A stretch of DNA of 64,000 bases from Immersiella caudata (GCA_030512335.1 JAULSU010000002.1:6138001-6202000); one strand, 5' to 3'. Positions 1-11,389 are shown, counted from the first letter of the stretch. Numbers and translations are program-made. Notes: generated by a model from the letters alone, not told the origin.

Positions 1-1
1 G

Positions 2-613
2 CCTAGCAGCCCAGCCTCCCATCAGCAACCGCCGCCGCCTCCGCTCTTCCACCCCGGGCCACAACTCACCCTTGCCGAACAGCCGCAGCAGTCAGTCTGG
101 CCGCCGGCGCCACAACAGCCTCAGGCTCAACATGGGGGAAGGTATCAATCCAATGTCTAGGCCCTATCTGCCGATTCCTCGTTTTCTCCTCCGGTCCGGA
201 GACCTCCCACACCGAGAGAAAACACTGGTACAACTTCCAGCTACGTTCCGTCCCCGTACACCGGTCCCCCGTCCTACGCTACCTCAAGCTATGGTACATC
301 TTCGCACCAAATTAATCCATACCCAACCTGGATCGGGGCGGGGCAGGGGACAGCGGGGTATCCGCCGTCAACGGTAAGTCCACCGACAGCGGCATATCAA
401 TCGTCAGAGCTCAGCCCGCCAGCAGCGGCGTATCCGCCATCAGCGGTCAGTCCACCAGCGGAGCAGAAGCTAGGACAGCCGACAAAAGCCAAAGGCAAGA
501 GGTGGAGAAGCAAATGGAGAGACGGACGCAGGCCTCAGGGCTATCGGGTGAGAAGTAGAACTAAGTTAGCATTTGAAAAATATTCCAACTCATTTTTCAT
601 ATCACTCATGTAA
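2..613 (+). CDS. 3' end of a Pro/Ser/Gln-rich protein (partial)
   Basis: The frame is open from the window edge and has strong low-complexity coding character: proline, glutamine and serine runs, then tyrosine/serine/proline-rich sequence. Two short internal repeats of the form A-A-Y-x-x-S/P-S-x-x-S-P-P lie around 385-465. A basic segment rich in Lys/Arg/Trp (475-560) precedes the stop at 611-613. A TAG at 158-160 interrupts this same frame, which resumes directly after it with identical composition. It is therefore either a nonsense mutation or the end of an intron whose donor I could not place. The product is probably a disordered scaffold or nuclear protein. I do not recognise a family, and the 5' end lies outside the window. 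Confidence 0.4.
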
Positions 614-1057
614 CTCTGGAAGCGCCTTGAGGACTTGATCTTCATGAGGTTCATCAACAGATACCGTGACTTGCATGCATGTTGTTATGGCTTGTTAGGT
701 TCTCGCTCACTGCCCGTCGACGGGTGCACAAGGTTGCGGCCGATTTCTCAGCCCCTCTGTTCCCGGTGCCACTCAAAAACGCCTCAGCCGTATTGCCAGC
801 TGAACTTGGACAGCCCAGAGTCACGTTACTTGACCCCTTTGATGGGATTGGTCGATTTCCCCAAACACCTGATGGTGTTCCCATTATGCGCGGATGCGGG
901 AGAGTCAACGCCCTGTCTCATGACAGTCAGGCCATGACAGCATACCTTGGGACAGCAACGTTACTAGTTATTTTGCAACGCTGAAAGGAAGGAGATATTA
1001 GCAGCCCTTTTAATCGTCCTCCACTATCTTCAGACTTTCTGTGGTCACTCATCGATT
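614..1057. other. Intergenic, no gene seen
   Basis: Short open frames here overlap on both strands and have no codon structure or domain similarity. It holds the presumed 3' flank of the preceding gene and the promoter of the gene at 1058. Confidence 0.5.
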
Positions 1058-1747
1058 TTGATTGCTGCCGCAATGTTCAAAAGAGCTCCACCAGACCAGG
1101 ACCGCAGGCCTCCACGCCGGCTCTTGGATTGTCTGGTGGTGGAAAAGGTTCCCGAGACAAACCGCATTCGAAAATTTCGTCCTGTCAAACTCAACATGAG
1201 ACCCCTCGACATTGGACCGGGCGGCCCGATGCTGAGGCTCGGTTCGAAAATCTCGTCCCGCGACACGGCAGAGGCTACGCACTGGGGGGTCGAGATATGG
1301 CCGTATGTGTGGGAGCTGTTCCCCGATGCCAACGGCAACGTTGTCGTCACGGCCTCGGCTGCGGATGATTGGGCGCCCACGGAGCAAAGGACCTTGGGCA
1401 GAACGCGTTCTTCGGATGATGAGATTCACAGGTTGGGTAGGTCTCTTGCTCGTCCCATGAAGATCGGGGGCTGACATGCAACAGCCGAAACGATTCATCA
1501 AGAGATGGCCGAAAAAAAGTACGACTTCAAGACGCACAACTGCCATCACTTTGCGGAGCGCCTGTGCATATTGATTAGCGATTTGGACTTGCAGTATTTT
1601 GAGGAGTTCAAGAAGCAGCTGCGAGGGGACAATCCGGCCGATGCGCCCGACTGGAAGTGGCTTGACACGCCCTATGATCTTGGGCATCCCATAAACAAGC
1701 TGCCCAACTTCTTTCGCAGTTTGAGGAACACGTTGAGTAGTAGGTAG
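1058..1747 (+). CDS. Small permuted papain-fold protein (LRAT/PPPDE-like), 213 aa
   Basis: Two exons, 1058-1436 and 1485-1747, join across a 48-nt intron with donor GTAGGT, branch GCTGACA and acceptor ACAG; the frame closes exactly. The product has a THWGVEIW segment with His75, and then THNCHHFAERL with Cys146. A His followed about 70 residues later by an Asn-Cys-x-x-Phe motif is the arrangement of circularly permuted papain-like folds (LRAT, PPPDE/DUF862, NlpC/P60). A thiol hydrolase, deubiquitinase or acyltransferase activity is therefore plausible but not shown. The N-terminus is basic and has no signal peptide. Met at 1073 is an alternative start five codons downstream. The family assignment rests on motif spacing only. 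Confidence 0.6.
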
Positions 1748-2379
1748 CAGGGCATGGGGGGTGGGAAGGAGTTTGAGGAGGACGAGAGTGAAGGAGAGGC
1801 CGGACAGGCCGGCGCCGGATATTATTACCTTTTTTTTTTCTTTTTTTTAGCGAAGGGGTGCTCTATTTTTATTTTTCAATCTACCTGTTTGTCTCCCGTG
1901 GTAGAATGGACGGGAGGGGAGCCTTGCCTAGGGGATTGGGGGCCGGAATGTCCTGTCGGTAATGTAAGTGTGAGATGGAGGGGGCGGGTTATGGTAATGA
2001 CGACGCCGACACGTGCGTGTTTTGGGAAAGTGGAAACCCGTGTCCAATATTGGGGAAGTGACTTATGGGCATGGGTTAGGCGACGGGAGTTTTGAGGTCC
2101 AATCCCACGGTTCAATTCAACGGAGACGACGAAAATGCGACCTCCGGCTTAGCCCGCAGCGACAGCAACTTTTTCGGCTACCTTTGGATTTTAGAATTAA
2201 CGGCTACCTATCTTCCAAGGACCGATAAGAGGGGCATGGGAAGGGTGACAAGGGCGTGTGGGAATATGCGAGAAATCATTCGTTGGAGGCTTTGGGGGAA
2301 GACAAGTACGCCGGCCGACGAGCCCTCGTTGTGCCACCAGTCCCATGAGTGTGGACCATCGACTTAATGCTCAACTTAT
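1748..2379. other. Intergenic, no gene seen
   Basis: Contains two T-rich tracts around 1830-1875 and otherwise no supported gene. The 3' ends of the converging flanking genes lie at either side. Confidence 0.5.
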
Positions 2380-4484
2380 TTACCGGAGCTTTATCACCGC
2401 CATCTCAGCTACTCTGTCGAACATTTCCGTCTCAAACCTCTGAACAACTTTAGCTCCGGGCCCCAGGTACCCGATCCTTTCGTAGTAGGACTGTTCCATA
2501 TTGCTCACAGACCTGAGAATGATGTAGTGCCTCTCAACACGTGCCTCGTCGCTTTCGGAGTCGTTCCAAAAAGTTGTGGCGAGTCGAAAGAAATATATCG
2601 TCTCCCGGTTTGGAATAGCATATCCCTGGTTTGTCTTTTTGTAGTTGTAATCGTGGTCGATAGTGATCCCTGTCCCATCGGTGTCTTCAATGTAGAAACG
2701 GTCCGTATCACGGCCAGAGGTGGGTTCATGCAGGAGAGGAAAGCCAGCAATAAGCCCACGCAGCGTGATGACGCCGTATTGAAGTAGTCCTGTTGCGTCT
2801 GGAACGTCAGGTTTAATGTCGATGCACACCAACTGAGCCTCCTTCTGGTGCGTAGTGCCCTTGTATGCGATCATGACGTGCGACATCCTGCCCCCCTGAA
2901 GAGATGCCCACGACCAGGTTGGCGCATACCAAGGATTCGCCCGCTCACCATGGCCCGCCCAGGCGAGATCAAAGATTATTGTATCTTCCCATAGACCTGC
3001 CAAATAACGGCTCCGTCGATGGCGTTGCATGTCCCCAGCGAGGCCTGCAAGGGCAGGAAGACGATCTGGCGGGCGGGAGAGCTGGAGACCCGTAAATTCG
3101 GCAACAATGTCGTACCATCGTTGCTGCAGCTGCCAGGGCTCGGCGGTTCTCAAGGGCGTCATTCGCCATTTATGCTTGCCACCGGCAATGTAGCCAGGAA
3201 GATTGAACGATTTTTCTATGGCGCGACATTCGCACGTCACTTGCTCACCACATTCCCAAAGAATTTCGCTTGGCCCAAAATGCAGCATGCGCTGGGAGAG
3301 TTGCCGTTCTTGGTATACCCAACCTCGGGAGAGGAGAGGAAAATCATCGGACCACCAATCCTGAGGGGTGTGGCTAAAATGAGTGATTCTCGGCCAAGCG
3401 TGGATCTGATACTGGGCTGGACCAGTTGGTGTTGGGTTAGGAATTGTGAACGTGTTGAGCCGGGAAGAAGTCGCGGTGAATAAGCCACCCCTCCCATCTT
3501 TCGACTTGGTCGCTGCGATCGTAAGGAAGCCGTTCGCATAAATGGAGGCCATCGCAGCAGCTTGTTCCCGCCAGTCTTCTTCGGAATCTTGAATGATGCA
3601 AAGAGAGTCGATCCAGATAAATTCGATCTCGAGAGCCAGACAAACCATGATCGCGTCCTGGAAAGTCTGGCAGAGATCAGACCAGCATACTTGCTGTCTC
3701 ATGGCATCGATGTTTCCACTGAGGGTTCGAAACGGCTGAATCATGCCCCAGCAATGACTAAGGCAGGCGTATCTACCAGACGCTCCACGTGTTTCGTACA
3801 ACTTTGTCCGGGGACTCTGTGATGTCCCGCTGATTTGAACCACCCTTTTTGGTAACTGAGATGTGAAATTGTCCTCACATTTCACATGGGACGAAATACA
3901 GTTGAAAATCCAAGACTTGGCCAAGCGGAGAGTTTCGACAGAGCCAGTGTTGCGGTCGATGTTATCATATGGTCCGATTATCGGCCAGGGGAATGCCGGC
4001 GCTGGGCTGAGGTCAGCACGTCACTGAAACTTATAGCATACGAGAACGACTTACTTGGGGGACGGAAACAAGTAAGTTCCTTTTTCCGTTTTCGACCGTC
4101 TTGTTCGTAATGAACGATCAACTCAAGCGGGCGATCGTGAGATTTGTCCTCGTAGATTGCATAGTCGACAGCTTGAAGTTTTGCCGCCTGCGAATGCGGA
4201 AGAAATCGCATGGCGATACTGATCAACAATGAGCAGGTAGCGCAGCCAGTGACGGCCTTGTCTTCCGATAGCCTCCTCCATAGTGCCTTTGGTAAATCTC
4301 TCCTGACGGGGAGTTGAAGGTTGTGGACAATATTGTCATGGACATCATTTCGGTCAGTCTCGTCAGAAAGAGAGTGGCAAGAGTGGCAATGGAGAGAAGA
4401 GAGCCATGCCAGAACGCGGGTTTGAGCGGGTTCTTTGTCATCATCATTGTGGCGCTGTTCTAATTCTTCGTGTAGGGCAGCCAT
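2380..4484 (-). CDS. HET domain protein (heterokaryon incompatibility type), 683 aa
   Basis: Exons 4484-4055 and 4001-2380 are joined across a 53-nt intron (GTAAGT, branch GTGCTGACC, CCCAG), and the frame closes exactly. The N-terminus has paired cysteines (HCHSC, CATC), common in zinc-like N-terminal regions of this family. The segment T-G-S-x-x-T-L-x-L-A then leads into the HET domain. Its three conserved blocks are visible: RYACLSHCWG (about residue 220), FIWIDSLCIIQD (about 271) and ASIYANGFLTIAAT (about 295). HET domains trigger incompatibility-type programmed cell death when activated by non-self recognition partners. The C-terminal half is the usual variable region and I cannot assign a ligand. 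Nothing in it looks broken. Confidence 0.9.
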
Positions 4485-5279
4485 GGAGAGCTAAGTTACT
4501 GCGGCGGATTTTGTTCTCTGGTTGAAGATGCCTTTTGAAAGTTGGGCACGCTTTGCATCCTTGATGGAGGTCCATCCGCTGTCGTGGCAGTGCAACGGAG
4601 GCCGCACTTGCATTCATTGGTCGGAGGGCGCCAATCATCACACGCACTGGCTTCGCCACAGTCGAACTGGCTCACCCTGGTCAAGCTGGCAAATACCAGC
4701 CCTTGGGGGTTACCTTGGGCTTGGTCTCGTTCTGCTGAAGTTCATGGTAGCCACCGTTGTCTCACCATTCCTTCAGTCATAGATGTAGGCGTAAACTAAG
4801 CCCGACAGGGGTAAAGCATTGAAGAGGATGGGGAGGAGCCTTGTTACCGAAGCTTCTCACAAGACGAAGAGACGCAAGGAGATCTCCTTGACCATCGGAA
4901 TCATGAACCGGGATGTGGGATTCTTCACCCGTTAGTTTAGACAATGAATGACATGCAGGCGGTCTACGGGGAATAATCCGAAGCTAGAATCCGACGTGTT
5001 AGTGTTAGCCTACCCAAATAGGCGATGCGACCTTAGCTGCGGACCGCTCGATCCAGACCGCCTCTGCAGGTGACATCTGTCTGCACTGCACTGACGGCAA
5101 GCCCCCTGCAACTCACGCCACTGCAACTCACACCACCTCGTTCCTCCTTGAGGGCAACAGATAACAGTTTTCAAAGAAGATGGAATGAAAGAAGTGGGAA
5201 CAGAGAGTAGAGATCATAACATTTTTCGCCACACCGCATAACTTCGAAAACCTCCCGTCCAAGTCACAACCCTCCCTCC
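4485..5279. other. Intergenic, no gene seen
   Basis: Short overlapping open frames only. It is the promoter side of the HET gene (ATG at 4484) and the 3' flank of the short-chain dehydrogenase relic. Confidence 0.5.
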
Positions 5280-6235
5280 TCACCCCCTCACATCACTTTC
5301 GAAAACCCTCTCAAACTCCCCCATCGTAAACTCCCACACCCTCCCCACCATCCCGCCCTCCCTCCCTCAACGGCCTCAAAACCTTCTCATTCCTCACCAC
5401 CTCACATCTCTCATCCCTCCCCCTCCACTCCCCTGTCTGAGTCTTTCCCCCCAAACTCACTACTCGTAACCAGATACAGACACCTCTCCTCCACATCCTC
5501 CACCCCCAGACGCGGAAACACAACCCAATCCGCAAAGAACCTCACCGCCCAGTATAAATGCTCCGGGTGGTTAAACACATTCGTCATCACCATGCCCGGA
5601 TAAGAATGGATGAATCCAACCTTGAGGTACCGTCTAGCCAACTCCTCCATCACCAGTGTCGTGTAAGTGACTGCCACACCCGGCGCTGGTCATCGCGCCG
5701 GAGTGGGTATTCTGCAGGAGGACTAGATCATCAGGGAAGATCGCCACTCCTTGGCCGCCGGCTAGGACGGAGAGGACGTGCGGTGAAGAGGAGAGGAGAA
5801 GGCGTGGTAGGAGGTCGAGTATGAAGTGCATGCGGATGAAGTAGCGGATGCAAAGACGGCGATCGATTCCTTCAGGTGAGGCATCGCGAGGCCCGAAGGA
5901 GAGGTACCCGGGGGGGAGGTAGAGGGTGTCGATTTGGGCGGGTTCGACGGCGAGGATTTGCAAGGCGGCGGAGCGGGAGTTGGAGAGGGTGAGGTCGGGG
6001 GTGTGGATGGGGATGTAGGTGCCGGAGGGGTTGAGAGCAGTGAGGTTGGTAATGAGGGTGGAGAGGGCGGGGGCGGGGCGGCCGACGATGTAGATTTTGG
6101 GGATTAGGTGTGGGTTGTGAGTTTGGCAAGGAAGGGGAGGCCGATGCCGTAGGTACGATTGACGACGACGGCGGTGAGGGGTGGGGAAGATTTGAGCGCC
6201 GCGCTGGCGTGCTGGATGTCGGTGATTTTGACCAT
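5280..6235 (-). pseudogene. Decayed short-chain dehydrogenase/reductase
   Basis: Starting from ATG 6235, the reading resembles a Rossmann-fold SDR: VVVNRTYGIGLPFLAKL, then IYIVGR, LPPGYLSFGPRD, RLLLSSSPHVLSVLAGGQG, TYTTLVMEELARR, FIHSYPGMVMTNVF and a C-terminal VWEFTMGEFERV before a stop at 5282-5280. These blocks occupy different frames. Frame changes are needed near 6106-6121 (one base short), near 5671-5683 (one base extra, beside a G run), in the G run near 5447-5453, and near 5340-5370. The order and content match fungal NAD(P)-dependent oxidoreductases in which the catalytic Tyr is poorly conserved. I treat it as a pseudogene. Several lesions sit in homopolymers, so sequencing error is an alternative for some but hardly for all four. 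Confidence 0.75.
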
Positions 6236-6489
6236 GGCGGTTGAGTTGATGGGAGTTGGCAGGTCAGGGAGGTTGATGTGAAGTCATGCCATCAGAGTCG
6301 CCTGATAATTTCATTCCTATCGCGCTAGCGTCGCCAAGACCCGATAGGTCTAAGCGCTCCGGAAGGACCTCCCTCCAGTCAGCAACCAGACCTGAGCAGA
6401 ACTCGGACGGCATGACACTCATCCAACCCATTCTACACATGGGTAATCAGACAAAACCACCCGCTCCTCTCTCACCCAAACGGCCGTTA

Positions 6490-7499
6490 CTACATTGTGC
6501 CGATCATAGCACCAATCAGAGACATTGACAACTCGCTGTGTCTCGAGAAGACAGCCCGGAATCTCTCGCTCTTCCAAAGCTGGTTGACGTGGCAAGCAGA
6601 GTACAAGAGCAAAAGCTTGGTAAGATCATCCGGCCGCGGCTCATCGTAGCCATATTCCATCAGCTCTGTAATCTCTTCAATTTTCTCCTCCGTCAGCTCA
6701 CCCTCCTCAAGCATCCTCCCCAACTCTCGCAAGGAAAGTCCCCGCAGCCTGTCCACACCCCAGTAGTCCGCAAACACGAACACCTTGGCATGGGCGAGAA
6801 GGGCGTTCTGAGCATGCGCGTCTTGCTGACGGAGCTTGATGAAGGACGGTCCCTGTGGAATTTGAAGGCTTGACACCATCTGCCTGAACCGCTTCTCGGC
6901 CATGGCGTTTCTGGGCTCACCAGAATTGGCTGGTGATTGTTGACTGCCACAACGCCGGGATTCACCATTCAAAAGCTCCCAAATCCGCCGCTCCTCGCAA
7001 TTTGAGCACCACTCGAAGGAGTCCACCTCACTCGGTACAGTGATGGGCTTCTCTGATCCGTAGTTCCCAGTATACGCGTACTGGGCGAAACTGGTGAAAG
7101 TACCCTCGTCAACGTCGTCCAGCTCGGCGCGGAATTCCCGGGCTTCCTTGAAGGCGCCATTGACGAGCCGCTCGAAAGCGGGGGATTGATTGGAAATGAG
7201 AGCCGAGTGGATGGGGAACTCGCGCTTTTGCGGTCCAATGGAGAAGCCGAACATTGGAGACGAGACAATACTATGGAGATGTTGTTAGATTGGGTCCCAT
7301 GACGCGGTTGGTTGTGTCAAACTCACTCTTCGTAGTCGATGGTCTTGGTTTCTGGATTGGGCGACGCAGCTGGCGGCTCGTCAATGGTGGGCACGCCGAC
7401 GGACATGAACTCTCCAAACAAATTGGATGCCATGATTGCTGGTCGCGAGGTGGGACGAGATGATGTCTGTGAATTGTTGTTTTTCTTCTTCTTCGCCAT
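6490..7499 (-). CDS. BTB/POZ domain protein, 317 aa (paralogue 1)
   Basis: Exons 7499-7327 and 7270-6490, with a 56-nt intron (GTGAGT ... CATAG); the frame closes. After a short Lys/Asn-rich N-terminus comes FGFSIGPQKREFPIHSAL, then SPAFERLVNG, a VELD-like DDVDEGTFTSFAQYAYTG, and after a variable linker the block HAKVFVFADYWGVDRLRGLSLRELG. This is the standard fungal BTB fold followed by a helical BACK-like part. Such proteins act as dimerisation modules or adaptors for cullin-3 ligases, but no partner can be read here. Met at 7433 is an alternative start. The gene is divergent from its paralogue at 8036 with about 540 bp between their starts. Exon 1 ends in the T-I-D-Y-E motif shared by the other copies. 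Confidence 0.85.
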
Positions 7500-8035
7500 T
7501 TCGGTAACTGCGCAAGAGGAAACAAAGCGGAGAGAAGGCAGACGGCGAGGTTTCGAGACGACGCGGGCCCAACATGAACCCAACTTCGGGTGGGGCTACT
7601 AGACCCACGCAAGCCAGGTATTCAAGCTGCTTTCTGATTCGACGGATTCGGATCTGCTTTGAGACCTACAGTTCTCATGCGAGATCAAATTGATCTAATC
7701 ACAGACAAAGAACCCCCCCTTCCCCTCCCCCCCCCTCTCTGTTTGCATCGTTTCCATGTGCTTCTCCGAAAATGTCAAGGCACTGGCCATTGAGGTGAAG
7801 TTTGCCTCTGCAAACCCTGCAGCGTGCATCATCCATCCAATAAGCTTGCCATGGGATCCGGATGGCTGCAGACTTGAGCGGGGTTAGGCCCCGACCTCTT
7901 TGACGTATTGCAATTTTTCGGGGCTGTGGGGGAAACTTCCCAACATCATCAAACACCAAGGTCCGTCTCCTGCTTTCCTTCCCTTTCACATCCATCAGCA
8001 CGGGAGCTTCCTCGCTCCCCTAATCGCGGGACAAG
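7500..8035. promoter_or_regulatory. Shared promoter region of the divergent BTB pair
   Basis: It contains a CTAATCACAG element near 7695 (reverse complement of an ATTAG/CCAAT-like box) and a CTGTTTGCATCGTTTCCATG block near 7740. Both recur, slightly changed, at 10157-10196 between the two broken BTB copies, so this intergenic segment was duplicated together with the genes. A C-rich tract lies at 7710-7735. No transcription start can be fixed. Confidence 0.45.
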
Positions 8036-9080
8036 ATGGCTCTCCAGCCCGCAAGGGCCACAGGTCTCGAGGGGAAGGCTCTCTCTTACGATGAGTACAG
8101 GCTCCACCGCCCTACCCGGTGTTGCCAACGGCAATGGGGCCAAAAGGGAACTGACCGTTATATTCTCCCCCAGGATCGCTTGTTCCCAACCCTTTCGATT
8201 CAGAATCGGTCCCAATAAACGCGAGTTCATAATCCATTCCGCCCTTGTCACCGCGCAATCTCCTGCCCTCGACCGCCTCGTCAACAGCGATTTCAAGGAA
8301 GCCAAAGACGGCCACGTCGAGCTGGACAATGTTGATGAAGACACTTTCACTCGCTTTATCGAATACGCCTACACCGGACGATATCCGAAGACCGAGGCAT
8401 ACGATCCGGAGCCAGCTCCGGAGCCCAACGGCCATGCAAGCTCCGGTGACTCGCAGTTGGCGCGCAGGGAAGATGGCCCAGTAGCTGAAAGTCCGGAACC
8501 GCAAGCGGAGGCACCACCTGCAGAGGCGGAGGTGCCGATTGAAGCCGAGTCAACACCGAGCGATTGGCCCTGGGATCTCCCGCCCTCCAAGAAAAAGAAA
8601 AAGGTCACCAGGGTGGTCATGTTCAAGGGCTTGAGCAAAAAGTTCGCAAAGATGGTTGCGGGCCTGGAAGCCGAGGCGGGCTCAGATGAGACTTGCCAGG
8701 TTCAAGGAAGGCTGACGACGAATCCCTTGCTTGTCCACGCACGCATCTTTGTGTTCGCCGACTACTGGGGTATCACCAAGCTGAGGGACGCTTCGCTCCA
8801 GAAACTTGGGAGGGCGTTGAATGAGGCAATTGTCGTCAAGAGGGATGTTGTGAGGGCCCGGATTGCAGATTTGGTCGAATATTGCTTCGTTGAAGCAAGG
8901 CCCGACGAGCTGCAACAGCTTGTGATACTGTATGCTGCAAGCAGGCTGCCCTTCCTGTGGGTTAGCGAGAGGTTTCGGGAGATATACGGGGACAACAAGG
9001 AACTGTCAATCGGACTGACCGGAGCCATCATCGAGGTTGGGACGAATGAGAAGGAGGCTCTTTCATCTTTGCGCAGCTAG
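8036..9080 (+). CDS. BTB/POZ domain protein, 321 aa (paralogue 2)
   Basis: Exons 8036-8094 and 8174-9080 flank a 79-nt intron (GTACAG, branch AACTGACC, CCCCCAG). I prefer this model because exon 1 ends in A-L-S-Y-D-E and exon 2 begins IACSQPFRFRIGP. This mirrors the exon structure of paralogue 1 and both broken copies. The BTB core is RIGPNKREFIIHSAL, SPALDRLVNSDFKEA, VELDNVDEDTFTRFIEYAYTG. A Pro/Glu-rich linker and a basic S-K-K-K-K-K-V-T cluster (possible nuclear localisation signal) follow, then ARIFVFADYWGITKLRDASL and LVEYCF. A read-through start at the internal ATG near 8092 would give a different, less family-like N-terminus. Function beyond BTB-mediated interaction is unknown. Confidence 0.85.
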
Positions 9081-9091
9081 GAGATTATTCC

Positions 9092-9883
9092 TTACATAGC
9101 TCTGTTAGTTGGAGAGAGGCCATGCTCCACAAACTCGGACACTGCAATTCTCCTATCCAGATAATTTCCCCGCCTCTTCAGAGAAAGGTCCTTCAGTCTA
9201 GTCAGACTCTAGTAGTCGGCAAAGACGAAGACCTTAGCGCGAGGCAAGGCGGAATCTCGTGATGCTTGGCCGGAAGCGGGTGTAATGGTGTACGGCTGGT
9301 CGGCCACCGTATCGAGCGGAAACTCCGTCTAAACCCTTCCCGCTGAGTTATCCAATGGGTTGAGAGTGGTCGGGACGCGGAACCATACGGTCAGCGCTTT
9401 CCACTGCCTCGCTTCCGAGACGTTCAACCCATTTCTTTCTCTCCCTGCTTGACATCACGCGGCGCTCGGGACTTTCTTCGGGTTCGTCGATCACCATGCC
9501 GACCGGATCAGGCTCCGTAACCTCCAGATATCCATACCCAAAGGCATAGACATGCTGAACGAAAGAAAAAAAAACGCTTCCTCGTCCACACAGTCGAGTT
9601 CGACGCGGGAATCTCTCACCTCTTTGAAGCTGCCATTGACAAGTCGCTTGAACCCTGGGAATTGATTTGCGACGAGGACAGACGCAAGGGTGAATTCGCG
9701 CTTCTTTGGACCAATAATGAAAACAGATGGCTTGGATGAGGCGATCCTGTTGTGGTTAGCGCGAGTAGCAATGCTTCTGGTGCCATGGAGAACTCACTCT
9801 TCGTAGGTGATGGTCTTCAAGTTGGCTGTGGGCAACGCGGCTGGCTGAGAGTCATTAGGCAACCGCTGCTTTCGTAGCGACAT
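9092..9883 (-). pseudogene. Broken BTB/POZ gene (copy 3)
   Basis: Exon 1 (9883-9798) ends with L-K-T-I-T-Y-E at a GTGAGT donor. Exon 2 from 9746 reads I-A-S-S-K-P, then FIIGPKKREFTLASVLVANQ, FKRLVNGSFKE and VELDCVDEEAF. A frameshift lies in the 9-T run near 9570, after which FVQHVYAFGYGYLEV continues in a new frame. In-frame stops follow, including a TAG at the Trp position of the F-A-D-Y-W motif near 9210, after which SLTRLKDLSLKRRG still matches the family. It is opposite in orientation to copy 4 and mirrors copy 1. At least three lesions make it a pseudogene. Confidence 0.8.
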
Positions 9884-10511
9884 CGGAAGATCGTCAGAAT
9901 CGGGAAAGTCCTGGCCGAAAGGCACTGGAGCGGCGTTGATGTGATATTCGGAATCTGTTTTTCGACCTCGATTTTTTTTTTAGGAAGGTTGCAGAAATCC
10001 TTCTTTGCTGGGAGAACGTTGAGGCAGCTCAGCTTGGAGGAAGGCCGAAAGAATTTCGGAAGGTGAGGCGGCCAAGCAAAAACTTCGGGTGGGAGTGAGG
10101 TCCGGCGGGGATCTGCTGTACTGACAGCTCCCAAGAAAAATCGCATTGGTCCAATCACAGGTGGAACAAATCCGCTCTGTTTGCGTCGTTTTCATGTCCG
10201 CCTTGGAAAAGGAAGGCACTGCTTCTGCGAATCCTGCATTTGCCAATGACCTCGCGCTGGCGGCTCGGGTCGCTGCAGACTTCCAGGCTTATTTATGAGT
10301 GGGATTGGCATGAAACTCTTCCATCTCTTTATCTGGCCCCACTTCCAGGGACTAATCTTTTCACACAGATACCCAGTTGACGGGAACTGTTATCGATTGC
10401 TCCAACGAGAGCAAGCCTCTGTCTTACGGGGAGCAGGTTCCCTAGGGTTTTACCCGAATACTGCAAACGAAACTCACAAAGCATCCAAAGCTAATACCTA
10501 GTCCCATCAGC
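9884..10511. promoter_or_regulatory. Duplicated intergenic segment between broken BTB copies
   Basis: Matches the 7500-8035 segment in short blocks: CCAATCACAG, CTGTTTGCGTCGTTTTCATG and a GGCACTG...TTCTGCGAATCCTGC tract. Near 10410-10435 lies a probable exon-1 remnant of copy 4 (K-P-L-S-Y-G-E), whose donor position now reads GAGCAGGT instead of a clean GT. Confidence 0.45.
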
Positions 10512-11389
10512 ATGGCGTCGTCCAAGCCCTTCCGCTTCACCATCGGCCCCCAAAAACGCGAATTCACGATGCCCTCCGCCCTCGTCGCCGCCCAATCCCC
10601 AGCTTTTCAACGCCTCGTCAACAACCGCTCGTTCAAGGAAGCCCAAGACCAGCATTCTCAGCTTGAGCACGTCGACGAGAAAATCTTCATCCGCTTCATC
10701 GAGTTCACCTACACCGGGAAATATGCCAACATCAATGAAGAGTACGAAGATGCGGCCAAAAAAGCGGAGCCAATGACGGTGGCAGAGGGCGTTGACTGCA
10801 GGAATAGTTCGATATTCGGATGGCATCAAGCAATCTGGATCGCAAGAGGTCAAGCCAAAGGCCCAGCTTGAGGATGGCCAAGATCTATGGCTCCACTCCG
10901 ATGACTCCGCTGAAGATGTCGCGGCAATCCCGCGAGAGGTTCCGTCCGAGGATGCCATGCTCGAGTCACTGGGGAAGGAGTTTACAAAGTTATTGTCGAT
11001 CTTAGAGGTGGAAGAGAAGGCGCCGTGCATGCTCCATCGTCAAAAAAAATTGGGTAGAGAACTCGGTCTTGGACCACGCGAGAGTGTTCGTCTTCGCGGA
11101 CTACTGGGGCGTCACAAGGCTTGCGGGGCTTTCCCTACGACTCTTGGGGGAGGAGTTGAAGGTGGCAGCGCCTGAACGTCCGATGGCAAGAGAGCACATC
11201 ATAGACCTGGTTGAGTATTGCTTCGCAGATGCAAGACCTCCGATGCTTGTAATCCTCGTGACGCAGTATGCTGCGTTCAAGCTTCCCGACTTGTGGATGA
11301 GTGGAGAGTTTCAGGACATACTTCGGAACAGCAGCGATCTGTCGCTTGGCTTGGTTAGCAGCATCGTTCAGGCTCGCTTCTCAAATTGA
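10512..11389 (+). pseudogene. Broken BTB/POZ gene (copy 4)
   Basis: Three consecutive frames together spell one BTB protein. 10512 onward gives A-S-S-K-P-F-R-F-T-I-G-P, FQRLVNNRSFKEA and FIRFIEFTYTGKY. The second frame gives the acidic linker through about 11040. The third gives D-H-A-R-V-F-V-F-A-D-Y-W-G-V, LAGLSLRLLG and LVEYCFADARP to the stop at 11389. Frame changes fall near 10790-10800 and in an 8-A run at 11041-11049. The protein family continues perfectly across both, so the gene is either recently inactivated or affected by sequence errors. It pairs divergently with copy 3, as paralogue 2 does with paralogue 1. Confidence 0.75.

Noticed and set aside
8092..8173. Alternative start of BTB paralogue 2 at the ATG inside the intron
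   Set aside because: The spliced exon-1 model agrees with three other copies and has a clear branch site and acceptor.
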